A stretch of DNA of 64,000 nucleotides from 20CM-2-65-7 sp963830455 (GCA_963830455.1 CAWHMT010000007.1:239692-303691), one strand, 5' to 3'. Positions 36,719-45,885 are shown, counted from the first letter of the stretch. Notes: a model not told the origin generated them from the letters alone. A program made the numbers and translations.

Positions 36719-37632
36719 TCTTCTCCGTCCAGCGAGAAGTGCACGAGATCGCGGAAGGCTTTCACGCGGCTCCGGACCTCCTGGAGCGTGACCCGCTCGA
36801 GCCGCTGCACCCCGAACGCTTCGACGGCGAGCGAGCCCAGCGCGGAGCCGTACACCATCGCGCGGCGCAGATTGGGAAACGTGAGATCGCCCGTGCGCGC
36901 GATATACGCCATGAATCCGCCCGCGAACGCGTCCCCGGCACCCGTCGGATCGAAGACTTCTTGCAACGGATAGGCCGGCGCCTTGAACGTGGTCTCGGGA
37001 TCGACGAGCAGCGCGCCGTGCTCGCCCTGCTTGATCACCACCATCTTGGGACCGCGGCCGAGGATCCAGTGCGCCGCGCGGTAGATATTCCAGTCGCCTG
37101 AAAGCTCGCGGGCTTCGGAATCGTTGACCATCAGAATGTCGATGTGCCGCAGCAGCTCGAGCAGCAGATCTTTCTTTCCCTGGATCCAGTAGTTCATCGT
37201 ATCGCAGGCCACCAGCTTCGGCTGCTTCACCTGGTCGAGGACGCTGAGCTGGAGCTCCGGATCGATGTTGCCGAGGAATACGTACTCCGCATCGCGGAAT
37301 TTCTCGGGGATGCGCGGGCTGAATTCCGCGAACACGCCGAGGCGCGTTTCCAGCGTCTCGCGGCTGTTGAGATCGTAGGAGTAGCGCGCCTTCCAGCGAA
37401 ACGACTCGCCCTGGCGTCGCTCCACGCCGGCGAGGTCCACGCCACGGGCGGCGAGCGCCTTGAGGTGCGTTTCGGGGAAATCGCTGCCGACGACGCCCAC
37501 GACCTGCACGGGATGGAGCACCGCGCCGGCCATAGCGAAGAACACCGCCGCGCCGCCGAGCGTATCGGCGGTCTCGCCGAACGGCGTGATGACGGAATCC
37601 AGCGCGATCGACCCAACGACGACCAGACCCAC
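36715..37632 (-). CDS. PfkB-family sugar/nucleoside kinase
   Basis: 305 residues. Ribokinase fold: LVVVGSIALDSVITPFGETADTLGGAAVFFA at the N-terminus (first 20 or so residues carry the substrate loop), and the second PfkB signature DPTGAGDAFAGGFMAYIART with the catalytic Asp. The substrate is not clear; adenosine, ribose or another sugar is possible. The GTG start follows the argS stop by two bases. Being joined to purM may hint at nucleoside or ribose use, but that is only context. Confidence 0.85.
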   Translation of the reverse strand: MGLVVVGSIALDSVITPFGETADTLGGAAVFFAMAGAVLHPVQVVGVVGSDFPETHLKALAARGVDLAGVERRQGESFRWKARYSYDLNSRETLETRLGVFAEFSPRIPEKFRDAEYVFLGNIDPELQLSVLDQVKQPKLVACDTMNYWIQGKKDLLLELLRHIDILMVNDSEARELSGDWNIYRAAHWILGRGPKMVVIKQGEHGALLVDPETTFKAPAYPLQEVFDPTGAGDAFAGGFMAYIARTGDLTFPNLRRAMVYGSALGSLAVEAFGVQRLERVTLQEVRSRVKAFRDLVHFSLDGEE

Positions 37633-37634
37633 GC

Positions 37635-39275
37635 TTACATCCGTTCCGGGGCGCGAATCCCCAAGAGGGTGAGACCGTTTGCCAGCACCTGCTGCGCGGC
37701 GCGCGCGAGCACCAGCCGGGCGGCCTCCTCCGGCTCGCCCAAGACCCGGTATTTGTGATACCACGCATGCGCGATCCGGGCCAGTCCCTCCAGGTAGCCG
37801 GTGATGCGGTGCGGCTCGTACGCGGCCGCGGCGCGGCGTACCACATCGGGAAACTCCGCCAACTCCTTGAGCAACGCGAGCTCTTCGGGCTGCGTGAGCA
37901 CCGCCAGATCGACGCCCTCGGCGCGCACACCCCCCGGGTCTCGCGCCGCGACGCGGAAGATGCCGGACATGCGCGCGTGTGCCATCTGGACATAGAACAC
38001 GGGATTCTCGTCGGTCTGGCTCTTGGCGAGATCGACGTCGAACACGAACTGGGAGTCGCCCCGCTTCATCAGGAAGAAGTAGCGCGCGGCGTCGACGCCG
38101 GTCTCCTCGAACAGATCCCGCAGTGAAACGAAGTCGCCGCTGCGCTTGGAGAAGCGGACCTCGTCCCCCGCGCGCATGACCCGCACGAGCTGCACGATCT
38201 CGACGTGAAAGAAATCGTCCGGATAGCTGAGGGCCTGCAGCGCGGCCCGCATCCTGGGGATGTAGCCATGATGGTCGGCGCCCCAGACGTCGATCGCGCG
38301 CGCGAAGCCGCGCTCGTGCTTGTCGCGGTGATACGCGATGTCGGGCACAAGGTAGGTGTACGTGCCGTCGCTCTTCTTCAGGACGCGATCCTTGTCGTCA
38401 CCGAGCCCGGTCGTCCGCAGCCACAGCGCCCCTTCGGACGTGAACGTGTGGCCCTTCTGGGCCAGCTCGGTGAGCGTGGCGTCGATGAGTTTGCGCTGGT
38501 AAATCGACGATTCCGTCGTCACCACGTCGAAGCGCACGCCGAATTCCGCGAGGTCCCGATCCTGCTCGGCGCGCTCGGCCTGGACGCCGAGCTCGCGCGC
38601 GCGGCGCACACCTTCGGATTCCGAAAGATCCGCGAATCGCTTCCCTTCCTTCTTCAGGATCTGCTCGGCCAACTCGCGGAGGTACTCTCCGTGGTAACCA
38701 CCTTCGGGAATCTCGGCGCTGCGACCGACCGCCTGTTGCACGCGCGCCCACAATGACCGCGCCAGCTTGTCGATTTGCGTGCCGGCATCGTTGACGTAGA
38801 ACTCGCGAGTCACCTGCCAGCCGGTCCACTCGAGCAGCGCGGCGAGGCCGTCGCCGAGCGCGGCGCCGCGGCCGTGCCCCACGTGCAGCGGGCCGGTCGG
38901 ATTCGCCGACACGAACTCGACGTTGATCTTTCGTTGTTGACCGACGTCGCTTCGCCCGTAAGCGGCGCCCGCAGCGAGAATCGACGGCAGCACGCCCACG
39001 ACCTGGGCTTCGACCAGGAAGAAGTTGATGAACCCCGGCCCGGCGATTTCCGTCTTCCGCACGACGGTGGCTGGCAGCTCGAGATTGGCGACCAGGCGCT
39101 CGGCGATAGCGCGCGGCTTCTGGCCCAGCGTCTTAGCCAGCGTGAGCGCGAGGTTCGTGGCGAGGTCGCCGTGACTGGGATCGCGCGGGCGCTCGAGGGC
39201 GACGTCCACCTCGGGCGCGCCGAGTCGAGACGCCGCCTGAATCAGCGCCGCGCGGATCACCTCCGGAGCCTTCAC
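37635..39275 (-). CDS. argS: Arginyl-tRNA synthetase
   Basis: 546 residues. The N-terminal Add-1 domain has HGDLATNLALTLAK. The class I catalytic site has NVEFVSANPTGPLHVGHGRGAALGD (HIGH-like HVGH), then GADHHGYIPRMRAALQAL. The C-terminal anticodon domain ends RAAQQVLANGLTLLGIRAPERM. The GTG start overlaps the fmdB-like gene stop. Confidence 0.96.
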   Translation of the reverse strand: MKAPEVIRAALIQAASRLGAPEVDVALERPRDPSHGDLATNLALTLAKTLGQKPRAIAERLVANLELPATVVRKTEIAGPGFINFFLVEAQVVGVLPSILAAGAAYGRSDVGQQRKINVEFVSANPTGPLHVGHGRGAALGDGLAALLEWTGWQVTREFYVNDAGTQIDKLARSLWARVQQAVGRSAEIPEGGYHGEYLRELAEQILKKEGKRFADLSESEGVRRARELGVQAERAEQDRDLAEFGVRFDVVTTESSIYQRKLIDATLTELAQKGHTFTSEGALWLRTTGLGDDKDRVLKKSDGTYTYLVPDIAYHRDKHERGFARAIDVWGADHHGYIPRMRAALQALSYPDDFFHVEIVQLVRVMRAGDEVRFSKRSGDFVSLRDLFEETGVDAARYFFLMKRGDSQFVFDVDLAKSQTDENPVFYVQMAHARMSGIFRVAARDPGGVRAEGVDLAVLTQPEELALLKELAEFPDVVRRAAAAYEPHRITGYLEGLARIAHAWYHKYRVLGEPEEAARLVLARAAQQVLANGLTLLGIRAPERM

Positions 39276-39553
39276 TTGTCGGAGCTGGAGTCTTTCTTCG
39301 CCTGCGGTTTCGACTCGGCCGGCTTGTCGGCTTTCTCGGCCTTACTGTCGGCTTGTTCCGTTGCTCCCGCGGGCCGTTTGTAGTCGGTCGCGTAGAAACC
39401 CGAACCTTTGAAATGGACGCCGGCGCCGCCCGAGATCAGCCGCTCCGCGCGCTTGCCGCACTTGGGGCATTTCGCGTGACGCTTGCTGGTGATTCGAGGG
39501 AAGGTCTTTTCAAAAACGTGCCCCGCCGGACACTTGTATTCGTACGTTGGCAT
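39272..39553 (-). CDS. FmdB-family zinc-ribbon protein
   Basis: 93 residues. It starts MPTYEYKCPAGHVFEK, with a second Cys pair in HAKCPKCGKRAERLIS, making the FmdB/putative regulatory zinc ribbon. FKGSGFYATDYKR follows, then a Lys/Glu/Ser-rich low-complexity tail. The function of the family is unknown, though it is very often linked to argS or protein-quality genes. Confidence 0.88.
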   Translation of the reverse strand: MPTYEYKCPAGHVFEKTFPRITSKRHAKCPKCGKRAERLISGGAGVHFKGSGFYATDYKRPAGATEQADSKAEKADKPAESKPQAKKDSSSDK

Positions 39554-39686
39554 CGGTCGAGAATCTAACGGCAACGGCGCGGACAATCACTACTAGACGC
39601 ACAGGCGCACAGCGGTCAACAGGAGTCTGGATACAGGGGTTGTCCCGTCAGACTCTGGCCTGTTTACCGCGGTGCGTCTGCTGCGT

Positions 39687-39920
39687 CTAGCTTTTGCTTG
39701 TGCCCGCTTTCCTTACGAATTGCAATGCCCCCGATGGGCAGCGCATTACCTGCGCGGCGACGACGTCCGGCGGCTGTAATTCGGGCTTGATCCAGCGCTT
39801 GCGCTTGATGTCGAAGACGTCGGGCAGCCCCATCAGACAGACGCCCGAGTGGATGCACACGTCCGGATCGAACGTGACCGTAATCCCCTCGGCTTCATAG
39901 GTCTGCCGACGCTTGGGCAT
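39687..39920 (-). CDS. Small (4Fe-4S) mono-cluster ferredoxin-like protein
   Basis: 77 residues. TYEAEGITVTFDPDVCIHSGVCLMGLPDVFD and the later VMRCPSGALQFVRK form the divergent Fer4_19 domain. It has only three or four Cys ligands (CIHSGVC and CPSG). It is probably a small electron carrier or Fe-S-binding protein. An upstream in-frame stretch is ignored because the ATG (MPKRRQTY) fits the family start. The roughly 130 bp upstream of argS-fmdB and downstream of this gene hold nothing I recognise. Confidence 0.82.
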   Translation of the reverse strand: MPKRRQTYEAEGITVTFDPDVCIHSGVCLMGLPDVFDIKRKRWIKPELQPPDVVAAQVMRCPSGALQFVRKAGTSKS

Positions 39921-39930
39921 GACCCGAATC

Positions 39931-40140
39931 TTACGTCCGGCGGGGCGGAGGGGGCGGAGGTGCCGGCGGGGAGGCTGCAGCCTGCTTCTCACTTCTGATA
40001 CGTAGGAGCCCACGAACAATGAAGAACACGCCGAGGCCATCGAAGAAGATGCTGAATAAACTGAAGTCACCCAGGAATACCGAGCCCCCGAAAACCAGCC
40101 CGATAGCGATCAACACGACACCCCAGAAGATGTCTTTCAC
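39931..40140 (-). CDS. Small two-helix membrane protein
   Basis: 69 residues. MKDIFWGVVLIAIGLVFGGS and FFDGLGVFFIVRGLLRIR are two membrane segments, followed by a Pro/Ala-rich tail. No function can be given. It lies just upstream of the ferredoxin-like gene on the same strand. Confidence 0.7.
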   Translation of the reverse strand: MKDIFWGVVLIAIGLVFGGSVFLGDFSLFSIFFDGLGVFFIVRGLLRIRSEKQAAASPPAPPPPPPRRT

Positions 40141-40196
40141 GATCCCTCCGCGTTGGAGTTCGGTCGTGGTGTGAGCGACACCAATGTAGCAAATCC

Positions 40197-40595
40197 CTAC
40201 GCCTCGGGGGTACGGTTCAGTCGCAGCTCCGCCCAGACGACCTCGCGAGCGTCGATCACATCTCGCACCTGACGCTCGCGGGTCGTCAACGCGGCTCCTC
40301 CCGTTTTTACCTCGAGAAACACGACCCGGCGCACTTCACCCGCGGCGAGCCCATCAAACACCACCAGGTCCACGGGACTGCCGAGGAAGCGCGCGTCCTT
40401 GGGGTTGAATCCGAACTCCGGGAGATAGGGGACGAGCTGCTCGTGCACTTTCCCCGCCGTCACGGCGAGGCTGCGCTGCACGGCGTTCTCGCGGATCGCG
40501 GCGCTGTAGCGAAGCTTCCAGATCACGAAGTACAGCGACGCCACGACGATCCCGATCACGATGCCGATCAACAGGTCGAGCCGGCTAGACACCAC
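40197..40595 (-). CDS. Membrane-anchored Holliday-junction-resolvase-like nuclease
   Basis: 132 residues. An N-terminal membrane segment (LLIGIVIGIVVASLYFVIW) is followed by a nuclease-like core: GSPVDLVVFDGLAAGEV and VVFLEVKTGGAALTTRERQ. The D ... ExK pattern is that of restriction-like/archaeal Hjc folds (Endonuc_Holl-type family). It may cut or bind DNA at the membrane; activity is not shown. GTG start. Confidence 0.75.
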   Translation of the reverse strand: MVSSRLDLLIGIVIGIVVASLYFVIWKLRYSAAIRENAVQRSLAVTAGKVHEQLVPYLPEFGFNPKDARFLGSPVDLVVFDGLAAGEVRRVVFLEVKTGGAALTTRERQVRDVIDAREVVWAELRLNRTPEA

Positions 40596-40654
40596 GCGTA
40601 CCTCCGAGACTCTCGCGCGGCGCCGGGCGCGGCCGGGTCAGACCGAGCATACCT

Positions 40655-40781
40655 CCACTGGACGGTTGGACCGTTGGACGGTTGGAATGGGCAGCAGGCC
40701 AATCGCAACGGCCCCCGCGATGGAATGCAAGGCGTCCCGCCGCGTCACCATCCCACCTTCCAACCGTCCAACCGTCCAACG
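40655..40781. repeat. Facing GGACGGTTGG arrays (second inverted-decamer locus)
   Basis: The left array (about 40660-40687) is three GGACGGTTGG-type units; the right array (about 40757-40781) is the complementary CCAACCGTCC form. About 60 bp of non-repeated sequence lies between. A match of roughly 25 bp between arms allows a stable hairpin. It fills the interval between the nuclease-like gene and the end of the Tat-exported isomerase gene, where it could terminate transcription. Confidence 0.9.
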
Positions 40782-40785
40782 CATC

Positions 40786-41619
40786 TCAGAATTCCAGCTG
40801 ACTCAGATACTTGTAGCTCACCGCGATGTCGTCGAACGGCTGCGGCGGCTGGTCGTGCTCGACGAAGAAGTGCTTGATCCCAGCCTGCTCCCGCTTCGCG
40901 AAGATGCGTCTCCATTCAATCTTGCCCTGTCCCACGTCCACCATCTTGTGCTCGGGACCGCCCATCGAGTCCTTCACGTGCACGAGCGGAATGCGCCCGG
41001 GCCAGCGCGCGAAATAGGCAAGCGGATCCTGGCCGCCCCTGGTGAGCCAGTACAGGTCGATCTCGAGCTGGACGAGCTTGGGATCGGTGCTCTGCAACAG
41101 CAGGTCGTAGGGCACCTGCCCTTCCATCTTCGGGAATTCGAAGTCGTGGTTGTGATAGGCGAACTGGATCCCCGCATCCTTGGCCACCTGTCCGACGCGG
41201 TTGAACTCCTCCGCGATGCGCTTCCAGCCATCGAGGGTCATGCGCTTTTCCTCCGGGATCCAGGGCGCGACGAGGTAATCGTGTCCCACCGCTTTAGCGA
41301 GGTCGACGGCCTTTTTCCACCCGTCGGGATTGTCCGACATCAGGTGTGTCGCCGGCGCGGACAGTCCGTTGCGCTCGAGAATCGCCCGGACGTCGGCCGG
41401 AGTACGATCGAAGTAGCCCGCGAACTCCACTTCCTTGTATCCAATCTGTGCGATGTGCGCCAGCGTGCCCTCGAAATCCGCTTTCATCTGATCCCGCACG
41501 GTGTACAGCTGAATGCCGATCTTCTCGAGCTTCGCGCCGTGGGCGGGGCGGCAGGCGGGCGGCAGCATGCTGCCGAGCGTAATTGCGCCTGCGGTACCAA
41601 GAAATTCGCGCCTTTTCAT
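40786..41619 (-). CDS. Tat-exported sugar isomerase/epimerase-like TIM-barrel protein
   Basis: 277 residues. The N-terminus KRREFLGTAGAITLG is a Tat signal (twin Arg). The barrel is of the xylose-isomerase-like (AP_endonuc_2) kind: IGIQLYTVRDQM, HIAQIGYKEVEFAGYF, FAYHNHDFEF, LEIDLYWLTRGGQDP, PLVHVKDSMGG and FFVEHDQ, with the usual His/Glu/Asp metal ligands. It is probably a periplasmic sugar epimerase or 3-keto-sugar enzyme acting with the GMC dehydrogenase upstream. The ATG abuts the GMC stop. Confidence 0.85.
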   Translation of the reverse strand: MKRREFLGTAGAITLGSMLPPACRPAHGAKLEKIGIQLYTVRDQMKADFEGTLAHIAQIGYKEVEFAGYFDRTPADVRAILERNGLSAPATHLMSDNPDGWKKAVDLAKAVGHDYLVAPWIPEEKRMTLDGWKRIAEEFNRVGQVAKDAGIQFAYHNHDFEFPKMEGQVPYDLLLQSTDPKLVQLEIDLYWLTRGGQDPLAYFARWPGRIPLVHVKDSMGGPEHKMVDVGQGKIEWRRIFAKREQAGIKHFFVEHDQPPQPFDDIAVSYKYLSQLEF

Positions 41620-43284
41620 TTACAGATCCCTCCTCTTCATGGCGTCAACGGCATAGGCCGCCGCGCGAGCGGTGAGCGCCATATAGGTGATTGACGGGTT
41701 CTGGCAGGCGGTGGACGCCATGCAGGCGCCATCGGTGATGAACAAGTTCGGCACGTCGTGACACTGATTGTTGGCGTTCAAGACTGACGTCTTGGGGTCT
41801 TTGCCCATGCGCGCGGTGCCCATCTCGTGGATGACCAGGCCGGGCGGATTGTTGCTCGTGAACGGCTGGATGTCGTGCGCCCCCGCCTCGGCGAGCATTT
41901 CGGCGGCCGTAATCGACATGTCGTGCACCAACTGCTTGGCATTGTCGTCATACACGCAGTGGATCTTCGCGACGGGAATGCCCCAGGCATCGACCTTCGT
42001 CTTGTCGATCTCGACGAAGTTGGACTCACTGGGCAGCATCTCGCCGAAGCCGTAGAAGTTGAACCCCCACGGGCCCGGCGTGCGCAGCGACTTCTTGAAC
42101 TCCGCGCCGAACCCCGTCTGCTCCACGCCGCGGCCCCAGTCGGAGCGGCCACCACCACCCTGGAAGCCGTAGCCACGCACGAACGTGGACTTGCTGCTGC
42201 CGACGTTGCGGAAGCGCGGCACGTAGACGCCGTTGGGCCGGTTGCCGATGGAGTCGCGATCCATCGGCGCGTCGATCCGGCCGTTGGCGCCGCCGCCCAT
42301 GATGTGATCCATCAGGTTCTTCCCGACCTGGCCGCTCGAGTTCGCGAGATGGCCCTCGGAGTTGAGGAGAATGCGCGCCGACTCGATCGTGGATGCGCAC
42401 AGGAAGATGATCTTGCCCTGGAACTCGAGCGCGCGCTTGGTCTGACCATCGATCACGCGCACTCCCGTGGCGCGCCCGCGCTTGCGATCCCAGAGGATGC
42501 TGTGCACGACGCTGTAGGGTCGGAGGGTGAGCCGCCCGGTGGCGAGCGCCGCCGGCAATGTGGAAGTGACGCTCGAGAAGTAGGACCGGGTGATGCAGCC
42601 GCGATGGCACGGCCCGCAGTAGTGACACGCGGCGCGGCCGTTGTGCGCTTCGGTCAGCACGGCGCAGCGCCCGATCGTCACGACGCGATCGCGACCCCAC
42701 GCGCGCGCCACCGCGTCGCGGACCTTCTCCTCGGCGCAGTTCATCGCCATCGGCTTGAGGAACTGACCATCCGGCAGCTGCGGCAGGCCCTCGGCCTGGC
42801 CGCTGATGCCGATGAAGCGCTCGACGTGGTCGTACCAGGGCTGGATGTCGGCATAGCGGATGGGCCAGTCGACGGCAATGCCGTCCTTGGCGTTCGCTTC
42901 GAAGTCGAGGTCGCTCCAGCGGTAGACCTGCCGGGCCCACATGATCGAACGCCCGCCCACCTGACGGCCGCGAATCCAGGAAAACGGCTTGCCTTCGGGC
43001 GTGGTGTAGGGGTTTTCGAGATCGTTGACGAAGAACTTCGCGGCCATCTCATCGCAGGCGTAGCACTGCTGCTGGATCGGCTGTTCCTTGGCCAGACGGC
43101 GGCGGTCGCCGTAGCCGCGGAATTTCATTTCCCACATCGGCACGTGCTCGGCGTAGTCGGTCTCGGGATTGATGGGCCGCCCCGCTTCGAGCACGAGCGT
43201 TTGCAGCCCACGCTCGGTCAATTCTTTCGCCGCCCAGCCGCCCGAAATGCCGGAGCCGATGACGATCGCGTCGTAGGTTTTCAT
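41620..43284 (-). CDS. GMC-family FAD-dependent sugar oxidoreductase
   Basis: 554 residues. N-terminal FAD motif DAIVIGSGISGGWAAKEL, GRQVGGRSIMWARQVYRW, a Cys-rich insert ACHYCGPCHRGC, and C-terminal HEMGTARMGKDPKTSVLN and CQNPSITYMALTARAA. This is the large subunit type of periplasmic glucose/gluconate or glucoside-3-dehydrogenases, which rely on the small Tat subunit for export. It has no signal peptide itself, in line with hitch-hiker export. It is coupled (ATGA) to the small subunit gene. Confidence 0.9.
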   Translation of the reverse strand: MKTYDAIVIGSGISGGWAAKELTERGLQTLVLEAGRPINPETDYAEHVPMWEMKFRGYGDRRRLAKEQPIQQQCYACDEMAAKFFVNDLENPYTTPEGKPFSWIRGRQVGGRSIMWARQVYRWSDLDFEANAKDGIAVDWPIRYADIQPWYDHVERFIGISGQAEGLPQLPDGQFLKPMAMNCAEEKVRDAVARAWGRDRVVTIGRCAVLTEAHNGRAACHYCGPCHRGCITRSYFSSVTSTLPAALATGRLTLRPYSVVHSILWDRKRGRATGVRVIDGQTKRALEFQGKIIFLCASTIESARILLNSEGHLANSSGQVGKNLMDHIMGGGANGRIDAPMDRDSIGNRPNGVYVPRFRNVGSSKSTFVRGYGFQGGGGRSDWGRGVEQTGFGAEFKKSLRTPGPWGFNFYGFGEMLPSESNFVEIDKTKVDAWGIPVAKIHCVYDDNAKQLVHDMSITAAEMLAEAGAHDIQPFTSNNPPGLVIHEMGTARMGKDPKTSVLNANNQCHDVPNLFITDGACMASTACQNPSITYMALTARAAAYAVDAMKRRDL

Positions 43285-43826
43285 CGCTGCTCGAGGGGGT
43301 AACAGGGTTCATAGCGGCCCGGCACGACGCGGTAATGCAGCTCACTGATCGCGCCGACTTGAGACGTGTAGTAGCCGGTCAGCGTCAGCCACTTCATGGC
43401 GCCGAAGAAATTCTTCGACGTGTCGCTCTTCGCATCGCGCAGCCGTGCCAGCTCATAGTCGAGATCCTGCAGGATCTCACTCTGCTGCTCCGGCGTGCAT
43501 CCAGTGAATTCCTTCCCGAAGGCGGTGCGGCTGCGCTCGTCGACGTTGGCGAGTCCGGTCGTGAACATCTGACGCTGATCGTCATCCCCCCAGTCGGCCA
43601 GCATGACATCGATGAACGCCGGCACGCCGGCGTCGCGTGCGCCCGGAGTGTCGGTCTTCGGGATGATCAGCTCGGCGATCGTGGCGACCGTTTCGTTCTG
43701 GTGGGGAGTGAACGTGCGCAATGTGCCCGCACGCACTCGTTGGTGAACAGCGCGTCCCATTGCCTTGAGCGACTCGGGGAGGGCGGCTGTTCCGGCGAGT
43801 AGAAGAAGCGCTTCGCGCCGGTTCAT
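43281..43826 (-). CDS. Gluconate 2-dehydrogenase subunit 3 family protein (Tat small subunit)
   Basis: 181 residues. The N-terminal NRREALLLLAGTAAL is a Tat-type signal. TFTPHQNETVATIAELIIPKTDTPGARDAGVPAFIDVML is the family motif, and TGYYTSQVG ends the domain. It acts as escort and partner of the GMC subunit. It heads the three-gene unit with the isomerase-like gene. About 80 bp upstream hold only the next gene's 3' end region. Confidence 0.9.
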   Translation of the reverse strand: MNRREALLLLAGTAALPESLKAMGRAVHQRVRAGTLRTFTPHQNETVATIAELIIPKTDTPGARDAGVPAFIDVMLADWGDDDQRQMFTTGLANVDERSRTAFGKEFTGCTPEQQSEILQDLDYELARLRDAKSDTSKNFFGAMKWLTLTGYYTSQVGAISELHYRVVPGRYEPCYPLEQR

Positions 43827-43905
43827 CAAATCGTCCCGGTGAGAGAGGGTTCTAACTTGGCATGCAAACGGCCCGCTGGCCATGTTGCCAGCGGGCCGAA
43901 AGAAA

Positions 43906-44481
43906 TCAGAAGGGGAGTGTCGTTCCCAGCGTTAAGCTGTTGGTTAGACCGCTAAACGGGAACCGTCTGAATTCCAATTGGAACATCCGACCGCCGAGCC
44001 GAGCGCGCGTCCCTACGCCGGCCACGAAGAAGACGTCACCGTACGTCCACGAGCGAGGCGTTCTCGATCCGCTCGACGAACCGTCGGGGTATGTAACAAA
44101 AGACCAGCCACGAGACCATGCCTGTCGACCCAGGACGCCGCCGGTGACGTAGGGCGAGAAGCGTGCGCGCGGCAGCGGGGAAATCGCGGCGGCGACGCCG
44201 AAGGTCAGGTCGACAGTTTGCTCCTCACCTGCGAATGAGCCGCCGACGATCGCGTACGAGCCATTGTACTGGTGCGTCGGTCCCCAGCGCCCACCGCCCT
44301 GCAAGCGCAGCTGGAACGGCCTGTCCTGCTTAAGGAGATCATAGTCGGCGCGCAGCCGTAGGCCCCATGACACCCTGGTCTCGGCCCACTCGGGACCCGC
44401 CGAGACCGTCCAGCGGGATTGTGCGACGGCAGTGGTCACGAGTGAGAAGAGAAGAGCAGCGCTAATAATGAAGAGCCGCAC
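43906..44481 (-). CDS. Outer-membrane beta-barrel-like protein
   Basis: 191 residues. A signal peptide (LFIISAALLFSLVTTAVAQS) is followed by alternating polar/hydrophobic strands and the terminal Phe typical of outer-membrane barrels (LTNSLTLGTTLPF). AAGGAGG five bases before the GTG fixes the start; a longer reading upstream is rejected. Function unknown. Confidence 0.7.
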   Translation of the reverse strand: MRLFIISAALLFSLVTTAVAQSRWTVSAGPEWAETRVSWGLRLRADYDLLKQDRPFQLRLQGGGRWGPTHQYNGSYAIVGGSFAGEEQTVDLTFGVAAAISPLPRARFSPYVTGGVLGRQAWSRGWSFVTYPDGSSSGSRTPRSWTYGDVFFVAGVGTRARLGGRMFQLEFRRFPFSGLTNSLTLGTTLPF

Positions 44482-44561
44482 GCGGCCTCCTTGGGGGTTT
44501 CTCCTGTAACCTGACATTGCGGTGCCGGTGGATGGAAGCCCCCCCCAAAAGTCATGATCGC

Positions 44562-45314
44562 TCAGCGCCGCTGCTGCGCGAACAACCAGGTCCTGAACTC
44601 CTCAGACGCGTAGGCCGCGTCCCACGAGTTGTGATCGAGCCCGAGGAGCTCTGTGTAGCGGACATCCGCCCCGGCCGCCTTCAGCGCGGCGGCAGGTTCG
44701 CGCGAGCCGTTGACGTTCACCACTCGGTCGACTTCGCCGTGGAAGATCCAGATTGGAACCTTGCCGAGTCGCTGGGCCAGTTTCGGCATCACCGCAGCGC
44801 TGTCGGCATCCGGGACCACGGGCTGGGATCCGCGGAATTGCTGGAATTCTCGCACCCAACCGCAGATCGGGACGATGGCGGCGAACAGCTCGGGCCGCCG
44901 GAATGCGACGTACCAGGTGCCATGTCCGCCCATCGATAATCCGGTGAGATAGACTCGGGCTGGGTCGACGTGGAATTCGCGCATCGTCTGCTGAAGAGCG
45001 GCAATGGCCATGTCCGCCGGCGCACCGACCCATTGGGAGTCGCGGGGCACCTGCGGAAAGACCACGATCGCGGGATAGCGCGATGAGTTCTGACGAATGG
45101 CCGCGCCGAGACCCACCTGCGTCTGGAAGAGCCCGTCGTCGCCTCGCTCCCCCGCGCCGTGCAAGAAGAGGATCGCGGGCCAGCTCGGCTTCGTCGCGTA
45201 GTCGGCAGGCACGTACACCTGGTAGCGATAGGCTTTACTGCCGACGGTGAGGCTGCGATCGAGGAATCCCGTTTGCACCTGCTGCAGTGAAATGGCGAGC
45301 AGCAAGACCAGCAT
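44562..45314 (-). CDS. Exported alpha/beta-hydrolase (esterase/peptidase-like)
   Basis: 250 residues with a short signal (MLVLLLAISLQQ). FLHGAGERGDDG forms the oxyanion region, the nucleophile is in YLTGLSMGGHGTWYVAF, the acid in IFHGEVDRVVNV and the His in LGLDHNSWDAAY. It matches prolyl-oligopeptidase/PHB-depolymerase-like esterases. GGAGG eight bases upstream supports the ATG. The substrate is unknown. Confidence 0.85.
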   Translation of the reverse strand: MLVLLLAISLQQVQTGFLDRSLTVGSKAYRYQVYVPADYATKPSWPAILFLHGAGERGDDGLFQTQVGLGAAIRQNSSRYPAIVVFPQVPRDSQWVGAPADMAIAALQQTMREFHVDPARVYLTGLSMGGHGTWYVAFRRPELFAAIVPICGWVREFQQFRGSQPVVPDADSAAVMPKLAQRLGKVPIWIFHGEVDRVVNVNGSREPAAALKAAGADVRYTELLGLDHNSWDAAYASEEFRTWLFAQQRR

Positions 45315-45335
45315 GGTCGTGCCTCCTTTTTGTGA

Positions 45336-45878
45336 TCAGCGACTGGGCAGGCGCAGCCTGGCCAGGACGTCGTCGATAATCGCATCCTCTAGTCGGCCGG
45401 TCCCGGCGCAACGCACCGGCAGGAACCGCTCTTTCATGTCCTGCGCGGTGCCGTCGACAATGATGTCGATTTCGGTCTCCCCGGCCGGCGTCGGCGTCAA
45501 CCGTGCCGTGATGTTGAAGATGACCTGGTATTCGTCCGCGGCGGGGAGACCGCTGGGCGCATGACCGCAATCGAGATAGAGTGAATTCGACTCGTTCTCG
45601 TAGAGGCGTCGCTCGATCTTCAACTGTGGCGAGACGTAGACGTGCTCTTCAGCATAGAGCGTCGGCTTCCCGGGAAAGTGGAGAGCCTCGAAACTCGCGG
45701 GCAAGACTCGCCACACGGCTTCCACGTACGCGGGGATCACGTAGCGCACATGGCTCACATCGGTGCGGAACCAGATGGGGGCTGGTTTTTCCCGTCCTTG
45801 CAGATCCTGGTCGAAGCGTTTGGTGGGACCGCAAGCGCTGACCATGACAGTGCAGAGGACGGCTGAGACGGTTCTCAT
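45336..45878 (-). CDS. Lipoprotein of unknown function
   Basis: 180 residues. The lipobox is in AVLCTVMVSAC. The rest is a soluble alpha/beta-looking domain with VWRVLPASFEALHFPG and a repeated pattern EYQVIFNITARLTPTPAGETE. I do not recognise a family. It lies between the esterase and a small membrane protein on the same strand. Confidence 0.65.
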   Translation of the reverse strand: MRTVSAVLCTVMVSACGPTKRFDQDLQGREKPAPIWFRTDVSHVRYVIPAYVEAVWRVLPASFEALHFPGKPTLYAEEHVYVSPQLKIERRLYENESNSLYLDCGHAPSGLPAADEYQVIFNITARLTPTPAGETEIDIIVDGTAQDMKERFLPVRCAGTGRLEDAIIDDVLARLRLPSR

Positions 45879-45885
45879 TTCACGT

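Noticed and set aside
32814..36973. Long plus-strand frames opposite ribBA, ribE, ribD and purM
   Set aside because: All lie antisense to well-supported riboflavin and purine genes and show no family motifs.
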